A stretch of 64,000 bases of DNA from the NCBI GenBank assembly GCA_046349595.1, contig JAXMCA010000002.1, forward strand, positions 682,001 to 746,000. The letters are read 5' to 3'. This document shows, piece by piece, positions 54,824-64,000 of this stretch. Origin of the DNA: JACRLW01 sp046349595 (lineage in GTDB: Bacteria; Planctomycetota; UBA1135; UBA2386). The first letter of the stretch is position 1. Each line of letters opens with the position of its first letter. Below the pieces are notes generated by a model, which worked only from the letters and a program-made list of their open reading frames with translations, was not told where the DNA came from and did no database searches. Made by a program: the position numbers and the translations under genes.

Positions 54824-56926
54824 ATGATCCGACGCATGTCCGCTCTCCGAGTCGCCGCCGCCGCGGTGCTCCCCCTCCTCGCCCTGAGCGCCGCCGCGCA
54901 GGGCACCACCGCCGACTTCCAGCGCTGCCTCGGCATGCGCGAGCAGGTCCGGGACAAAGTGACCCGTTCCGGTGTCGAGCCGCAGTGGATCGACGGCGGC
55001 CCGCGCTTCTGGTACCGCGCCGACCTCGGCGGCGGACGGCAGGAGATCGTCGTGATCGATCCGCAGGCGGGCACGCGTGCGACCGCCGACACGCCGCCCA
55101 GTGCCGAGCAGCCGCGCGAAGCCCGTGGCGGGCGCCGCGGCGGCTCCCGCAACGGCGACGCCGGCGAGCGACCGCGCGCCCGCGGCGAGGACTCTCCCGA
55201 CGGCCGATGGTCGCTCTCCGTGCGCGGTGGAAACCTGTTCGTCCGCGACCGCACCACCGGGGAAGAACGCGCGCTGAGCGACGACGGCGACGCCTCCGAC
55301 AGCTACGAGGCGCGCGTCGCGTGGTCGCCCGACAGCCGCTACTGCGTCGCCATCCGCACCCGCGCTGCGGAAGAGCGCAAGGTCTACACCATCGAGTCGT
55401 CGCCGAAGGACCAGCTCCAGCCCAAGCTGCACGAGCAGGGCTACGCGAAGCCGGGCGATCCGTTGCCGGTGCGCAAGCCGCACCTCTTCGACGTGCCGGC
55501 CCACGAGCAGGTCGCCGTCGACGACGCCCTGTTCCAGAACCCATGGAGCATCGACGCGATCCGCTGGGACGCCGACTCCTCACGCTTCACATTCCTCTAC
55601 AACCAGCGTGGTCACCAGGTGTTCCGCCTCGTCGCGGTCGACGCCACGACCGGCGAGGCGCGCACGCTGATCGAGGAGACGCCGCCGACCTTCGTCGACT
55701 ACACCAACAAGGTGTTCCTGCGCTGGCTCGACGACTCGCGGCAGTTCCTGTGGACGTCCGAGCGCGACGGCTGGAACCACCTCTACCTCTGCGATGCCGC
55801 GACCGGCGCGATCCGGAAGAAGCTCACCGAGGGCGACTGGGTGGTGCGCGCCGTCGACCGCGTCGACGAGAAGGAGCGACGCGTGTGGATCCGGGCGATG
55901 GGGATCGTGCCCGGACAGGATCCCTACCACGTGCACTTCGCGCGCATCGACGTCGACAGCGGGGCACTCACGATGCTGACGCAGGGCGACGGCACGCACG
56001 AGCTCACCTGGTCACCCGACCGCAGCTACTACCTCGACACCTTCTCGCGCGTGGACCAGCCGCCGGTCGTCGAACTGCGCAAGGGCAGTGACGGCAGCAA
56101 GGTGATGGACCTCGAGCACGCCGATTGGACGGCGCTGCTCGCCACCCACTGGCAGGTCCCCGAGCGCTTCGTCGCCAAGGGTCGCGACGGCACCACCGAC
56201 ATCTTCGGCGTGATCTTCAAGCCGTCGAACTTCGATCCGAGCCGACGCTATCCCGTGATCGAGCAGGTCTATGCGGGTCCGCACGACTTCTTCGTGCCGA
56301 AGAGCTTCGCCGCGTGGCGCGAGATGCACAGCCTCACCGAGCTCGGATTCATCGTCGTGAAGATCGACGGCATGGGCACCAACTGGAGGAGCAAGGCCTT
56401 CCACGACGTGTGCTGGAAGAACCTCGGCGACTCCGGCTTCCCGGACCGCATCGCCTGGATCCGCGCCGCCGCGAAGGACCGCCCCTACATGGATCTCGAC
56501 CACGTCGGCATCTACGGCGGCTCCGCCGGCGGACAGAGCGCACTGCGCGCGATGCTCGCCCACGGCGACTTCTACAAGGCCGCCGCCGCCGACTGCGGCT
56601 GCCACGACAACCGCATGGACAAGGTGTGGTGGAACGAGCAGTGGATGGGCTGGCCGATCGGTCCGCACTACGCCGAGCAGAGCAACGTGACCAACGCGAA
56701 GAACCTCACCGGCAAGTTGCTGCTCACCGTCGGCGAACTCGACCGCAACGTGGACCCCGCCTCGACCATGCAGGTGGTCGACGCCCTGATCGCCGCCGAC
56801 AAGGACTTCGAGCTGATCGTCTTCCCCGGCGGCGGCCACGGCTCCGGCGAGAGCCCCTACGGGCAGCGCCGGCGGCGGGACTTCTTCGTGCGCAGCCTGC
56901 TCGGGGTGGAGCCGCGTTCGCACTGA
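54824..56926 (+). CDS. S9-family (DPP4-like) prolyl oligopeptidase
   Basis: The product has 700 residues with a signal peptide (ending LALSAAAQ); ATG at 54836 is an alternative start. Residues 40-470 form the N-terminal beta-propeller (DGRWSLSVRGGNLFV, VAWSPDSRYCVAIRT). The alpha/beta-hydrolase domain has the nucleophile in GIYGGSAGGQSAL (near 567), the acid in VGELDRNVDP (near 640) and His in GGGHGSGES (near 671). DPP4-type enzymes remove dipeptides after proline or alanine. With the S8 and M61 proteases it suggests active extracellular protein digestion. Confidence 0.9.
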   Translation: MIRRMSALRVAAAAVLPLLALSAAAQGTTADFQRCLGMREQVRDKVTRSGVEPQWIDGGPRFWYRADLGGGRQEIVVIDPQAGTRATADTPPSAEQPREARGGRRGGSRNGDAGERPRARGEDSPDGRWSLSVRGGNLFVRDRTTGEERALSDDGDASDSYEARVAWSPDSRYCVAIRTRAAEERKVYTIESSPKDQLQPKLHEQGYAKPGDPLPVRKPHLFDVPAHEQVAVDDALFQNPWSIDAIRWDADSSRFTFLYNQRGHQVFRLVAVDATTGEARTLIEETPPTFVDYTNKVFLRWLDDSRQFLWTSERDGWNHLYLCDAATGAIRKKLTEGDWVVRAVDRVDEKERRVWIRAMGIVPGQDPYHVHFARIDVDSGALTMLTQGDGTHELTWSPDRSYYLDTFSRVDQPPVVELRKGSDGSKVMDLEHADWTALLATHWQVPERFVAKGRDGTTDIFGVIFKPSNFDPSRRYPVIEQVYAGPHDFFVPKSFAAWREMHSLTELGFIVVKIDGMGTNWRSKAFHDVCWKNLGDSGFPDRIAWIRAAAKDRPYMDLDHVGIYGGSAGGQSALRAMLAHGDFYKAAAADCGCHDNRMDKVWWNEQWMGWPIGPHYAEQSNVTNAKNLTGKLLLTVGELDRNVDPASTMQVVDALIAADKDFELIVFPGGGHGSGESPYGQRRRRDFFVRSLLGVEPRSH

Positions 56927-57054
56927 GGCGCGCGGGCGACGGGGCGGCGTCGCGATCGGCGCCTCCGCCCGACCGGATCTGCATGCGAGCGACCGCCGGG
57001 TGACAGCCTGGACACGTGTCGCGATGATGCGCCGCGCTCGTTCCGCCCATCGTC

Positions 57055-58050
57055 ATGCACAAGCTCGCGATCGCGTCGCTCCCCCTCCTCGTCACCGCCG
57101 GCGCCTTCGCGCAGGGCGGTGTGGTCCCGCCGTGGATGGCGAACTCGCCCGGCTCGGGGACGACCAACTATCCCTTCGGTCTCGGCACCGCGTGCCGTGT
57201 GCAGTACGAGTACGACGCCGCGACCACGGGGATGGTCGCGCCGAACCTGTTCACCATGTTCCAGGTGCGGTCCGCGCACGGCGTCGCGAACACGGCGAAG
57301 GCGAACATCGTGCTGCAGATCGAGATGAGCGCCACGCCGACCACGCGCGCCACCCTCAGCGCGACCTTCGCGAACAACCGCGGACCCAACCACACGGTGG
57401 TCTATGCGCAGCGACCTACCTCGATGCCGGCGACGGCAGTGAGCATCACCGGAACCCTGGCCACGCCCTTCGTCCTCGATGCACCCTTCCTCTACGACCC
57501 GACCGCCGGTGACAGCCTGCTCGTCGAGTTCGACGTCGCATCGCAGCCGAGCGGAACGTGGGCGATCGACACGGCCTGGAGCGCGGCGGGTGTGCACTTC
57601 ACGCTCGGAACGGCGTGCTCGAGCATGACCGCGACCAGCAGCGGCGGCCTGATCGGCGGAGCGCTGACCTTCACGACCGGCGGCGCCCCGGCGAACGCGG
57701 CCGGTGCCGCTTTGCTCGGCTTCACCGAGTTCCCGGTCCCCATCCCGGTCCCCGGCAATCCGACCTGTTCGCTGTTCCACACCATCGACGCCAGCGCCGC
57801 GGTGGTCACCAGCGCGACCGGTGCGGCGAGCCTGCCGTTGACCGTGCCGAGCAATAACGCGTTGAAGGGGGCTTCGATCTACGGCCAGTTCGCGGCGATC
57901 GATCCGTCGTTCCTGATCTTCACGTCACCGGCGCGGCGCGTCTTCCTGACGGCACCCGACGACTGCGGGCGCGTCTACAACCTGACTTCGAACACCAGCC
58001 TGACCGGCACGGTCCAGGGCTACGTCGCGCCGGTGCTCGCGATCCAGTGA
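57055..58050 (+). CDS. Secreted beta-rich protein
   Basis: The product has 331 residues with a signal peptide (ending AGAFAQ). Most of the chain is Thr/Ala/Gly-rich beta strand. Around residues 270-310 SLPLTVPSNNALKGASIYGQ matches the beta module of other secreted proteins here. It ends shortly after with a pair of closely spaced strands. Function unknown; extracellular structural or binding role likely. Confidence 0.7.
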   Translation: MHKLAIASLPLLVTAGAFAQGGVVPPWMANSPGSGTTNYPFGLGTACRVQYEYDAATTGMVAPNLFTMFQVRSAHGVANTAKANIVLQIEMSATPTTRATLSATFANNRGPNHTVVYAQRPTSMPATAVSITGTLATPFVLDAPFLYDPTAGDSLLVEFDVASQPSGTWAIDTAWSAAGVHFTLGTACSSMTATSSGGLIGGALTFTTGGAPANAAGAALLGFTEFPVPIPVPGNPTCSLFHTIDASAAVVTSATGAASLPLTVPSNNALKGASIYGQFAAIDPSFLIFTSPARRVFLTAPDDCGRVYNLTSNTSLTGTVQGYVAPVLAIQ

Positions 58051-58120
58051 CGCGACCCGGCGCGGAATCCCGCGGATTCCGCCAACGCCTGCGCGCCGTC
58101 CGGCATCCCGGCCCTCGATC

Positions 58121-61100
58121 ATGAGCCGAACCGAGATGTCGAACGCGATCCCCGTCGAACTGGCGCGCCTGCTCGAAGAGCGCGTGTGGCTGCAGGACCT
58201 GGCCCGCGTGCTGGTCCGCGACGACCACGCCGCGGACGAGGTGGTCCAGGACACCTGGGTGTCCACGCTGCACAGAGCGATCACGCTCGACGCACCGCGC
58301 GCCTGGCTCGCCACGGTGGCCCGCAACCACGCGCGGCTGCGGGTGCGTGCCCGCCGGCGGCGCGTAATGCACGAGACGGCCGCGGCCAGGCCCGAGGCCA
58401 TCACCGATGCCACACCCGACGAGGTGGTCGCGCGCTTCGAAACCGGACGTCGCGTCGCCGAGGCCGTGCATGCGCTCGACGAGCCGTTCCGCACCACGCT
58501 GCTGCTGCACTGGTTCGACGGGCTGCAGCTCGCCGAGATCGCACGCCGCACGGGTGTCCCGGCCGGCACGGTGCGCTGGCGTCTGCACCGCGGACACGCG
58601 CTCCTGCGTGCGCGGCTCGAATCCACGCTCGGCCGCGACTGGCGACGCGCGATCCTGCCGTTGTGCACGGGACTGCGCTTCGGATTGTCCGGCGCGCTCC
58701 TGCCATTGGCCCTGCTGCTGATCGCGTCGGCCCTCGGCTGGTTCGCCGTGCACCTGGCGATCGACGGCGACGGCATCCCTCTCGCCGCGAGTCACGGATC
58801 GATCGGACCGACGCGGGACGTCGGGGCGCGCGACGACCGCGCTGCGTCGACGAATCGCGACCTTCGACGCAACGCAGCGGGAACCGACGACCCGATCCCG
58901 GTCGCGCCGAGCACCACCCCGCCGCACGGCGCGAGCGTGAGCCTGCGGCTCCGCGTCGTCGATCGTGCGACACAACCGATCGCGGGCGCGACGGTGTCCG
59001 TCGATTCGGCCGCCAACGGTTCGACCCGCTTCAGCGGTGAGGCGCTCGCCGCGTGCGCTCCTGCGGTGCGGTCCCGCGCCGACGGCTCCGCCGAAGTGCG
59101 GATCGAGGTCGCGGCCGCCGCTGTCGCGCAACTGCAGCGCGGGCGATCCGACATCGACAACCGACCCTGGTCGCTCGACCTCGTCGTGGAGGCGAAGCGA
59201 TGCGTGCGCTCGACGCGTCGTGTCCACGTCGTCGACGGCGACCGTCTCGACCTCGGCGACTTTGTGCTCGACGGCACCGGCTCGCTGACCGGTCGCATCG
59301 TCGACGCCCGTGGGCGACCGGTCGACGGCGCACAGATCGGTCTCGTGCGCCCGCCGATCATCGGCACCGCGCGCGAACTCCTCGCGGGGGACCGGATCGC
59401 GACGCAGTACGTCGTCACGTCCTCCGAGCACGGCGCCTTCCGTGTCGAGGCTGCGGCGCTCGGCCCGGCTCTGGTCCTGGTCGCCTCGCCGGGCGTCGGC
59501 GGTGCGTCGCGCCCCATCCGCGTCGAGCCGGGGATCCAGGACCTCGGTGAACTCACTCTCACACCGAGCCCGCTCCCGGTCGCCGACGAGTTCGCCACGA
59601 AGACCACGCGCGTGACGGTCCTCGACGCAACGCGACGACCTCTGCCATCCGCGCCGGTGTTCCACCGCGCCGCCAACGGTTGGGGCATGTCGCGCACCCA
59701 CCGCGACGGCGTCGCGACGGTCGATCTCACGACGATCGGGAACGAACCCGGCGACTTCGAGGTCTTCGCCGCAGACGACGACGGTGCGTTGGAGCCGTCG
59801 GCGCCGCAACGCGTGATCGCCGGGACCGCGGAGATCGAGATCGTCCTCCGACCGGCGCGCACCTCGCTGGTGCGCGTGCATGCCGAGGATCCTGGTGCGT
59901 TGGGCCGAGCCTGGGTCGGCTGGCGCATGGACGGCAAGGCCGCCTTCACCGGTGGCGCACGGAAGGTCGGGGACGCGCGCTTCGAGCTGCCGATCCCACC
60001 GTTCCCCGCCGAACTCGTGGTGCGGGCCGACGGCTACGCGCCGGTCGTCGAGCCGGTGCGTGTGCCCGCGGCATGGCCGACCTCGATCGACGTCACGCTG
60101 CGGCGCCTGCACCGCATCCATGGCGTCGTGCGCGCCGGGGATCGCACCGTCCCGGATGCCACGATCACGGTCGTCGTCCCGGGCACCGTGAGCCTCCGCG
60201 ACGGTTTCCGCAGCAGCTACGGCGATCGTGTCGGCGAGACGAGCAGCGATGCCGACGGACGCTTCGTCTTCGATCGCCTCGAGCGCGGCCGGCTGGCACT
60301 GCTGGTGCATGCCGCGGGGTTCGCGCCCACGCTCGCCGACCTCGGCGACTTCGATCCCGGTCGCGAGCAGGACGAAGTCACGATCGCCCTCACCAGCGGA
60401 GTGATCGTCTCCGGCATCCTGCGTGGATCCGACGGTGCTCCTCGACCCCGCGGTCTCGTCGCACTCAACAGCGACAGAGTGCGGGCCGTGACCGCGATCA
60501 CCGATCGCGACGGTCGCTTCCGCTTCGAACACGTCGCGCCGGGCACCTACGAGCTGCGTCCGACGACACGCGAGATCGATCCCTCCGGATGGCAGACGAT
60601 CACGATGGCCCACGACGTGCTGGGCGACGGCACCTGGAGCAATCTGCGCGTCGGCGATCGCGACGTCGAACAGGACGTGGTGACCGATCTCTGCACCTTG
60701 ACCGGCCACCTCGACAACCGGCTCGGCTCGCTCGACTTCCGCGGCTGGACGGCCACGCTCGGCCTTCCGCACGACGATCGTCCGCTCGGTGACCCCGCAT
60801 CGCTCGATGCGAGCGGCAACTTCGCCCTCGTCTCCTTCGCGGGCGGCGAACACCGGCTCCGCATCCGCGCCCCGGGCGGAGCCTTCGGTGACCTCGAGAT
60901 CACGGCGACCGTCGTGCTCGCGCCGGGCACGAACCGTCTCGGTCGATCCTTCGAACTGGTTCCCGCCGCCGGCGAGCTGCCTGCGATCGCGGGGCCGGGA
61001 TCGGCCGAACTCCGGGGTCGACGCGAGGGCTGGGAGTTCCGCGTCCGACTCGATCTCGACCCCCGCACACGCGGTTGGACGACCGCGCTCGCACCGGTCG

Positions 61101-61162
61101 GCACGCTCGCGCTCTGGCAGGCTGACCGCGAGATCGCGACGGTCGAGATCGATCGACGGTGA
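58121..61162 (+). CDS. ECF sigma factor fused to a membrane helix and extracytoplasmic Ig-like/carboxypeptidase-regulatory domains
   Basis: The product has 1013 residues. Residues 20-85 are sigma region 2 (DDHAADEVVQDTWVSTL, PRAWLATVARNHARLR) and 110-168 are region 4 (LDEPFRTTLLLHWFDGLQLA, GVPAGTVRWRLHRGHALLRA). A membrane helix lies at about 186-211. The remaining ~800 residues are repeated beta modules of the carboxypeptidase-regulatory type (VVDRATQPIAGATVSVDS, RIVDARGRPVDGAQIGLV, GVVRAGDRTVPDATITVVV). The sigma part would stay cytoplasmic and the tail would be outside, so release by proteolysis or conformational change is a likely control. An ATG at 58136 is an alternative start. Confidence 0.8.
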   Translation: MSRTEMSNAIPVELARLLEERVWLQDLARVLVRDDHAADEVVQDTWVSTLHRAITLDAPRAWLATVARNHARLRVRARRRRVMHETAAARPEAITDATPDEVVARFETGRRVAEAVHALDEPFRTTLLLHWFDGLQLAEIARRTGVPAGTVRWRLHRGHALLRARLESTLGRDWRRAILPLCTGLRFGLSGALLPLALLLIASALGWFAVHLAIDGDGIPLAASHGSIGPTRDVGARDDRAASTNRDLRRNAAGTDDPIPVAPSTTPPHGASVSLRLRVVDRATQPIAGATVSVDSAANGSTRFSGEALAACAPAVRSRADGSAEVRIEVAAAAVAQLQRGRSDIDNRPWSLDLVVEAKRCVRSTRRVHVVDGDRLDLGDFVLDGTGSLTGRIVDARGRPVDGAQIGLVRPPIIGTARELLAGDRIATQYVVTSSEHGAFRVEAAALGPALVLVASPGVGGASRPIRVEPGIQDLGELTLTPSPLPVADEFATKTTRVTVLDATRRPLPSAPVFHRAANGWGMSRTHRDGVATVDLTTIGNEPGDFEVFAADDDGALEPSAPQRVIAGTAEIEIVLRPARTSLVRVHAEDPGALGRAWVGWRMDGKAAFTGGARKVGDARFELPIPPFPAELVVRADGYAPVVEPVRVPAAWPTSIDVTLRRLHRIHGVVRAGDRTVPDATITVVVPGTVSLRDGFRSSYGDRVGETSSDADGRFVFDRLERGRLALLVHAAGFAPTLADLGDFDPGREQDEVTIALTSGVIVSGILRGSDGAPRPRGLVALNSDRVRAVTAITDRDGRFRFEHVAPGTYELRPTTREIDPSGWQTITMAHDVLGDGTWSNLRVGDRDVEQDVVTDLCTLTGHLDNRLGSLDFRGWTATLGLPHDDRPLGDPASLDASGNFALVSFAGGEHRLRIRAPGGAFGDLEITATVVLAPGTNRLGRSFELVPAAGELPAIAGPGSAELRGRREGWEFRVRLDLDPRTRGWTTALAPVGTLALWQADREIATVEIDRR

Positions 61163-61188
61163 GCGCGCAGCACGACATAGTGCGCCGC

Positions 61189-61581
61189 ATGCTCGTCCTG
61201 GCCGTCCTCCTGCTCCTCTCGACCCTGATGTCCTGCAACGCCCTTCCGCACAGCGAGCCCGAAGGACACCTCGCGCACACGGTGTACTTCTGGCTCAAGG
61301 CCGATGCCGATCCTGCGCTGCCCGACGCGATGGTGCGCTACTACCAGCACGAGGTCGTGCGCGCGCCGGGTGTGGTCTCGGTCTTCGCCGGTGTCGCGCG
61401 GCCGAGCGATCGCGACGTGGTCGACGACAGCTTCAGCGTGGGGACGACCGTGGTGTTCGCGTCGAGCGCCGCGGAGGTCGCGTGGCAGACCGAGCCGATC
61501 CACGACGAGCTGAAGCGGCGTTTCCTGCCGTCTGTCGACCACGTGGTGGTGTACGACACGCTGATCACGTCGCCGCACTGA
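61189..61581 (+). CDS. Small Dabb-like (stress-responsive alpha/beta barrel) lipoprotein
   Basis: The product has 130 residues from the ATG at 61189; GTG at 61180 and 61159 are alternatives, the latter overlapping the preceding TGA as GTGA. The N-terminus (MLVLAVLLLLSTLMSC) is a lipoprotein signal with lipobox LMSC. The domain has HTVYFWLKADADPALPDAMV and a C-terminal PSVDHVVVYDTLI, the Dabb pattern. These dimeric domains bind small molecules or act as peroxide-responsive proteins; role unknown. It follows the sigma fusion and may be co-expressed. Confidence 0.65.
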   Translation: MLVLAVLLLLSTLMSCNALPHSEPEGHLAHTVYFWLKADADPALPDAMVRYYQHEVVRAPGVVSVFAGVARPSDRDVVDDSFSVGTTVVFASSAAEVAWQTEPIHDELKRRFLPSVDHVVVYDTLITSPH

Positions 61582-61589
61582 GCGGGGCG

Positions 61590-62624
61590 TCAGTGCCGAA
61601 CGAAGCGCTCGCCGTCTTCGTCCCACACCAGTCCGCTCGCCTGCGGATCGACGCCATCGGGCAGGATGCGCCTCAAGCGCACGCGCGCCGCGGTGGCGAG
61701 CGACGCGTCGGGATGGTGGGTGAGCGCGCGGAGCAGATCGAGATCGCGCCAGGGCTCGGAGTGTCCGGCGCTCGCACGACGGATGCGCCCGAGCAGGTCG
61801 TGCGCTCGCGCGCGGACGGTCGCGATGCCGTCGCCTTCGCCCGCCGCGGTGAGCGCACGCGTGGCGGAGAAGCCGAGTTCGAACAGCCGAGCGGTCGCGG
61901 CGTCGGCGCGGCCTTCCTGCTCCGAGCCGAGTTCGGCGATGCGGCGAGCCACCTCGGACGCGTCGCGCTCGGTGCGCACCCGGGAATGGTCGAGCATCCG
62001 GGCGAGCCAGATCTCACGCGCATCGTCGCGCGGGAAGTGGACCTCCGATCCCTGTGGTGCCGTCCACGCCGACGGGTCGACCACGGCTTGACCCACCGGC
62101 GGAATCCGCTCATCGCCGAGCGGCTCGCCCAGCGGCAGGAAGACGTGGAATCGCCGCAGCACCTTGCTGTTGCCCGCGTTCGTCTCGGTGCACTCGAGGA
62201 TGTGTCCGTCTGCGCTCGCCGATCGCACGTGGATCGCCGAATCGGGCGAGCCGACGACCGCGAGCTTGGTTCCATCGCGCGCGTAGAGGACCAGCGGTCC
62301 GCCCTGTGGTCCCTCCACCACCACGCCGTTGCCCGACGGCGACACCCAGAGCTCCATGTTGAAGTGGGCCTTGGTGTCGAAGCCCAGCTCGAAGCGACCG
62401 CGTTCGACGCAGAAGGTCCCGTCGTCGCCGCGCTCGCAGAAGCGGAACAGATGCCGATAGGGTCCGTGCGCCTGTGGCCCGACGCCGTTGCGCGCCAGGG
62501 CCTCGACCTGGAATCGACCGTTCGCGGACTGCGCCACGACGTCCTGCTCACCGAGGCAGCACTGCGCGGTGAGGATCGTTCGTGACGCGAGGGCGAGGAG
62601 GGAGGCTCGGAGCAGGGTTCGCAT
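61590..62624 (-). CDS. Secreted protein with beta N-terminal and helical C-terminal part
   Basis: The product has 344 residues with a signal peptide from the ATG at 62624 (ending TILTAQ). The N-terminal ~190 residues are beta-rich with SANGRFQVEALARNG and VVEGPQGGPLVLYARDG. The remainder is helical, with a run that could be HEAT-like (RADAATARLFELGFSATRAL, DLDLLRALTHHPDASLATAA). No catalytic motif is seen. Function unknown. Confidence 0.6.
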   Translation of the reverse strand: MRTLLRASLLALASRTILTAQCCLGEQDVVAQSANGRFQVEALARNGVGPQAHGPYRHLFRFCERGDDGTFCVERGRFELGFDTKAHFNMELWVSPSGNGVVVEGPQGGPLVLYARDGTKLAVVGSPDSAIHVRSASADGHILECTETNAGNSKVLRRFHVFLPLGEPLGDERIPPVGQAVVDPSAWTAPQGSEVHFPRDDAREIWLARMLDHSRVRTERDASEVARRIAELGSEQEGRADAATARLFELGFSATRALTAAGEGDGIATVRARAHDLLGRIRRASAGHSEPWRDLDLLRALTHHPDASLATAARVRLRRILPDGVDPQASGLVWDEDGERFVRH

Positions 62625-62690
62625 AGCGGATCGACGACGCGGCACAGCGTCGCGCACTCCACGGTCGGGAACCATCCCGATCGACGCGCA

Positions 62691-62838
62691 CAGCGCGGCC
62701 TCCTGCCGCGACCGAAGGGGTGCGGCTCGCTTCGCTCACCGCACCCCGAGGCACTCGGCCGCGCTGTCGGTCCTGCTGGCATCGACTGCTCACGAGAATC
62801 CGCGCGTGCCGCGCGAGTCCTCCGGAGGAGTAGATCAG
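62691..62838 (-). repeat. Dispersed repeat R1, copy 2 (148 bp)
   Basis: Matches copy 1 at 27254-27401 in 142 of 148 positions. It starts at the TGA stop codon of the minus-strand gene at 62835-63431, exactly as copy 1 does with its gene. The inverted-repeat arms are conserved. Confidence 0.85.
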
Positions 62839-63431
62839 CCCGCCGTCGAGACCGGAGCGCCCGCGCGGACGTCGAGCTGTGCTTTCGTGCCGCTGACCAG
62901 GATCGAACGCAGCCACTCGAGTGACTCGAAGGACAGACCGCCGCCGATCTCGACCAGGCTCTCCCTCGCGTCGATCGCGAGTTCGGGACGGCCGTGCGGA
63001 TCGCGGCGGATCGTCGCCTGGGCGATGTCGTGCGCGTCGATGCGGTTGCGGAGCAGGTCGCCGAAGGGCGTACGCAGGAAGTAGTCGACGTGGTCGCCGC
63101 GGACCTCGAGCCGTCGACGTCCAATGCGGTCCAACACGAAGAGGCCGACCAGGAACAGTCCGACCAGCAGGGTCACCGCCGACACCAGCCAGTCCATCGC
63201 CGCGGGCATCGGCGAGCGCGTGCAGACCCAGTGGAGCCCCACCGGGAATGCGGCGAGAAGCGGCAGTGCAGACCACCGCATCTCCGAGCGCCGGATGGTC
63301 ACGCCGAAGCCGCCGTCGACGGCGTCCAGATGGAGCTCACGCGGGACGGCCACCGGGCCCCTCGCCGCGGCGGCGGCAGGATGATCCCGGTCGGCGAGTC
63401 GTGGAGGTTCGAGGCAGTCGGTGCAGGTCAC
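62835..63431 (-). CDS. Small membrane protein with N-terminal CxxC
   Basis: The product has 198 residues from a GTG at 63431 with a GGGGAG ribosome site 7 nt upstream, chosen over longer arginine-rich extensions. Residues 3-6 are CTDC, a possible metal or redox pair. Two membrane segments (about 55-70 and 83-103, WLVSAVTLLVGLFLVGLFVL) precede a C-terminal cytoplasmic domain that may be a PH-like fold (LEVRGDHVDYFLRTPFGDLL). Its stop codon is the first base triplet of repeat R1 copy 2. Confidence 0.65.
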   Translation of the reverse strand: MTCTDCLEPPRLADRDHPAAAAARGPVAVPRELHLDAVDGGFGVTIRRSEMRWSALPLLAAFPVGLHWVCTRSPMPAAMDWLVSAVTLLVGLFLVGLFVLDRIGRRRLEVRGDHVDYFLRTPFGDLLRNRIDAHDIAQATIRRDPHGRPELAIDARESLVEIGGGLSFESLEWLRSILVSGTKAQLDVRAGAPVSTAG

Positions 63432-63648
63432 GTCGTTCTCCCCGACAGTTCTTCGGCCGCCGCGAGCGGGTGCGTACAGCCAGGCGACAGGGTGTTCGGG
63501 AAACCGCCATGGCGTGGTGCGGATCTCCGAGACGCTCGAGATCCGGAATTCGGGGACAGCGCCGGTCGGGGGCGCCGACCTCGGGACGCCGGGGCCGCAG
63601 GGACCCGCGCGCTTGCTCCGCGCCACGCGAAGGGTCACGCTCCGCGCC
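63432..63648. other. Divergent intergenic region
   Basis: These 217 bp separate the small membrane protein gene from the partial EEP gene. They should hold both promoters. No other structure is evident. Confidence 0.35.
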
Positions 63649-64000
63649 ATGCAGCTGAGGGTGCTCAGCTACAACATCCACAAGTGCATCGGCGGCGTGG
63701 ACCGTCGCTACGAGCCGGACCGGATCGTCGAGACCATCCGACTCCACGAGCCCGACATCTGCCTGCTCCAGGAGGTGGCGAACACGGCCGGCCACCGCGA
63801 CTGGCATCGGCAGGTCGACGTGCTCGGCGATCGCCTCGGCTATCGCCACCGCACCTGGTTCGCCAACCACCGGTTCCGGCGCGGGGGGGAGTACGGCAAC
63901 GCGATCCTGTCGCGCTGGCCGATCGTGCACACCGAGAACATCGACCTGACGGTGCCCGGCACCAAGAAGCGCAGCGTGCTCCACGCGCACCTCCGCGTGC
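63649..64000 (+). CDS. Endonuclease/exonuclease/phosphatase-family protein (3' end outside window)
   Basis: The first ~117 residues are visible from the ATG at 63649. The EEP motifs LRVLSYNIHKCIGGVDRRYE and ICLLQEVANT (metal-binding Glu) are clear. The IHKCIGG form is typical of cytoplasmic EEP proteins encoded near cardiolipin-synthase or phospholipid genes in other bacteria. No signal peptide is present. The frame runs off the window. Confidence 0.85.
   Translation, partial: MQLRVLSYNIHKCIGGVDRRYEPDRIVETIRLHEPDICLLQEVANTAGHRDWHRQVDVLGDRLGYRHRTWFANHRFRRGGEYGNAILSRWPIVHTENIDLTVPGTKKRSVLHAHLRV

Overview
The window is very GC-rich bacterial chromosome with gene density above 90 percent. It holds no tRNA, rRNA, CRISPR array, insertion sequence or phage gene that I can see. 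Several traits point to a planctomycete, probably of the marine Engelhardtia/Rohdeiibacter type: many secreted FG-GAP/VCBS-repeat proteins, DUF1080 and formylglycine-enzyme-like (FGE) proteins, a Ser/Thr kinase fused to an FGE-like domain, ECF sigma factors (one membrane-anchored), weak Shine-Dalgarno signals and frequent GTG starts. The lineage is inference. The family calls come from motifs read directly.

Layout. 1-9.3 kb: a partial degenerate SGNH protein, an FG-GAP protein, a coupled pair (membrane-anchored beta protein and Tat-exported class V aminotransferase-like protein), a 1118-residue gluzincin metalloprotease and a MYG1-like phosphoesterase. 9.3-18.7 kb: a Bat-type operon on the minus strand (MoxR ATPase, DUF58, membrane protein, two VWA proteins, BatC-like TPR protein), then a 1300-residue C-anchored protein behind a terminator hairpin. 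18.8-27.1 kb: Rid protein, subtilisin lipoprotein, RsmB-like methyltransferase, EEP lipoprotein, KynB, an RRM protein and a kynureninase-like enzyme. 27.1-34.9 kb: FG-GAP protein, TPR protein and secreted protein in a coupled pair, a zinc ribbon with an acidic tail, and a response regulator. 35-37 kb: groES-groEL. 37-43.4 kb: VCBS protein, M61 peptidase, SlyD, phosphodiesterase-like enzyme. 43.4-48.1 kb: signalling group (kinase-FGE, secreted FGE, ECF sigma). 48.2-57 kb: small envelope proteins, DUF1080, GlnN, S9 peptidase. 57-64 kb: secreted proteins, ECF sigma fusion, lipoprotein, small membrane protein and a partial EEP enzyme.

The strongest unusual signal is in the Bat operon. The BatC-like gene has an in-frame TGA at 13428-13430. 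It is followed by 38 more codons with clear coding periodicity, and a hairpin with a GGUC loop sits 22-25 nt after the TGA. A terminator lies just past the second stop. This fits a selenocysteine protein with a U-x-x-C motif near its C-terminus.

Two dispersed non-coding repeat families also stand out. R1 is 148 bp in two copies, each starting at the stop codon of the gene before it. R2 is about 140 bp in three copies, each pointing at the start of a downstream gene, and it folds into hairpins that are partly kept despite sequence change.
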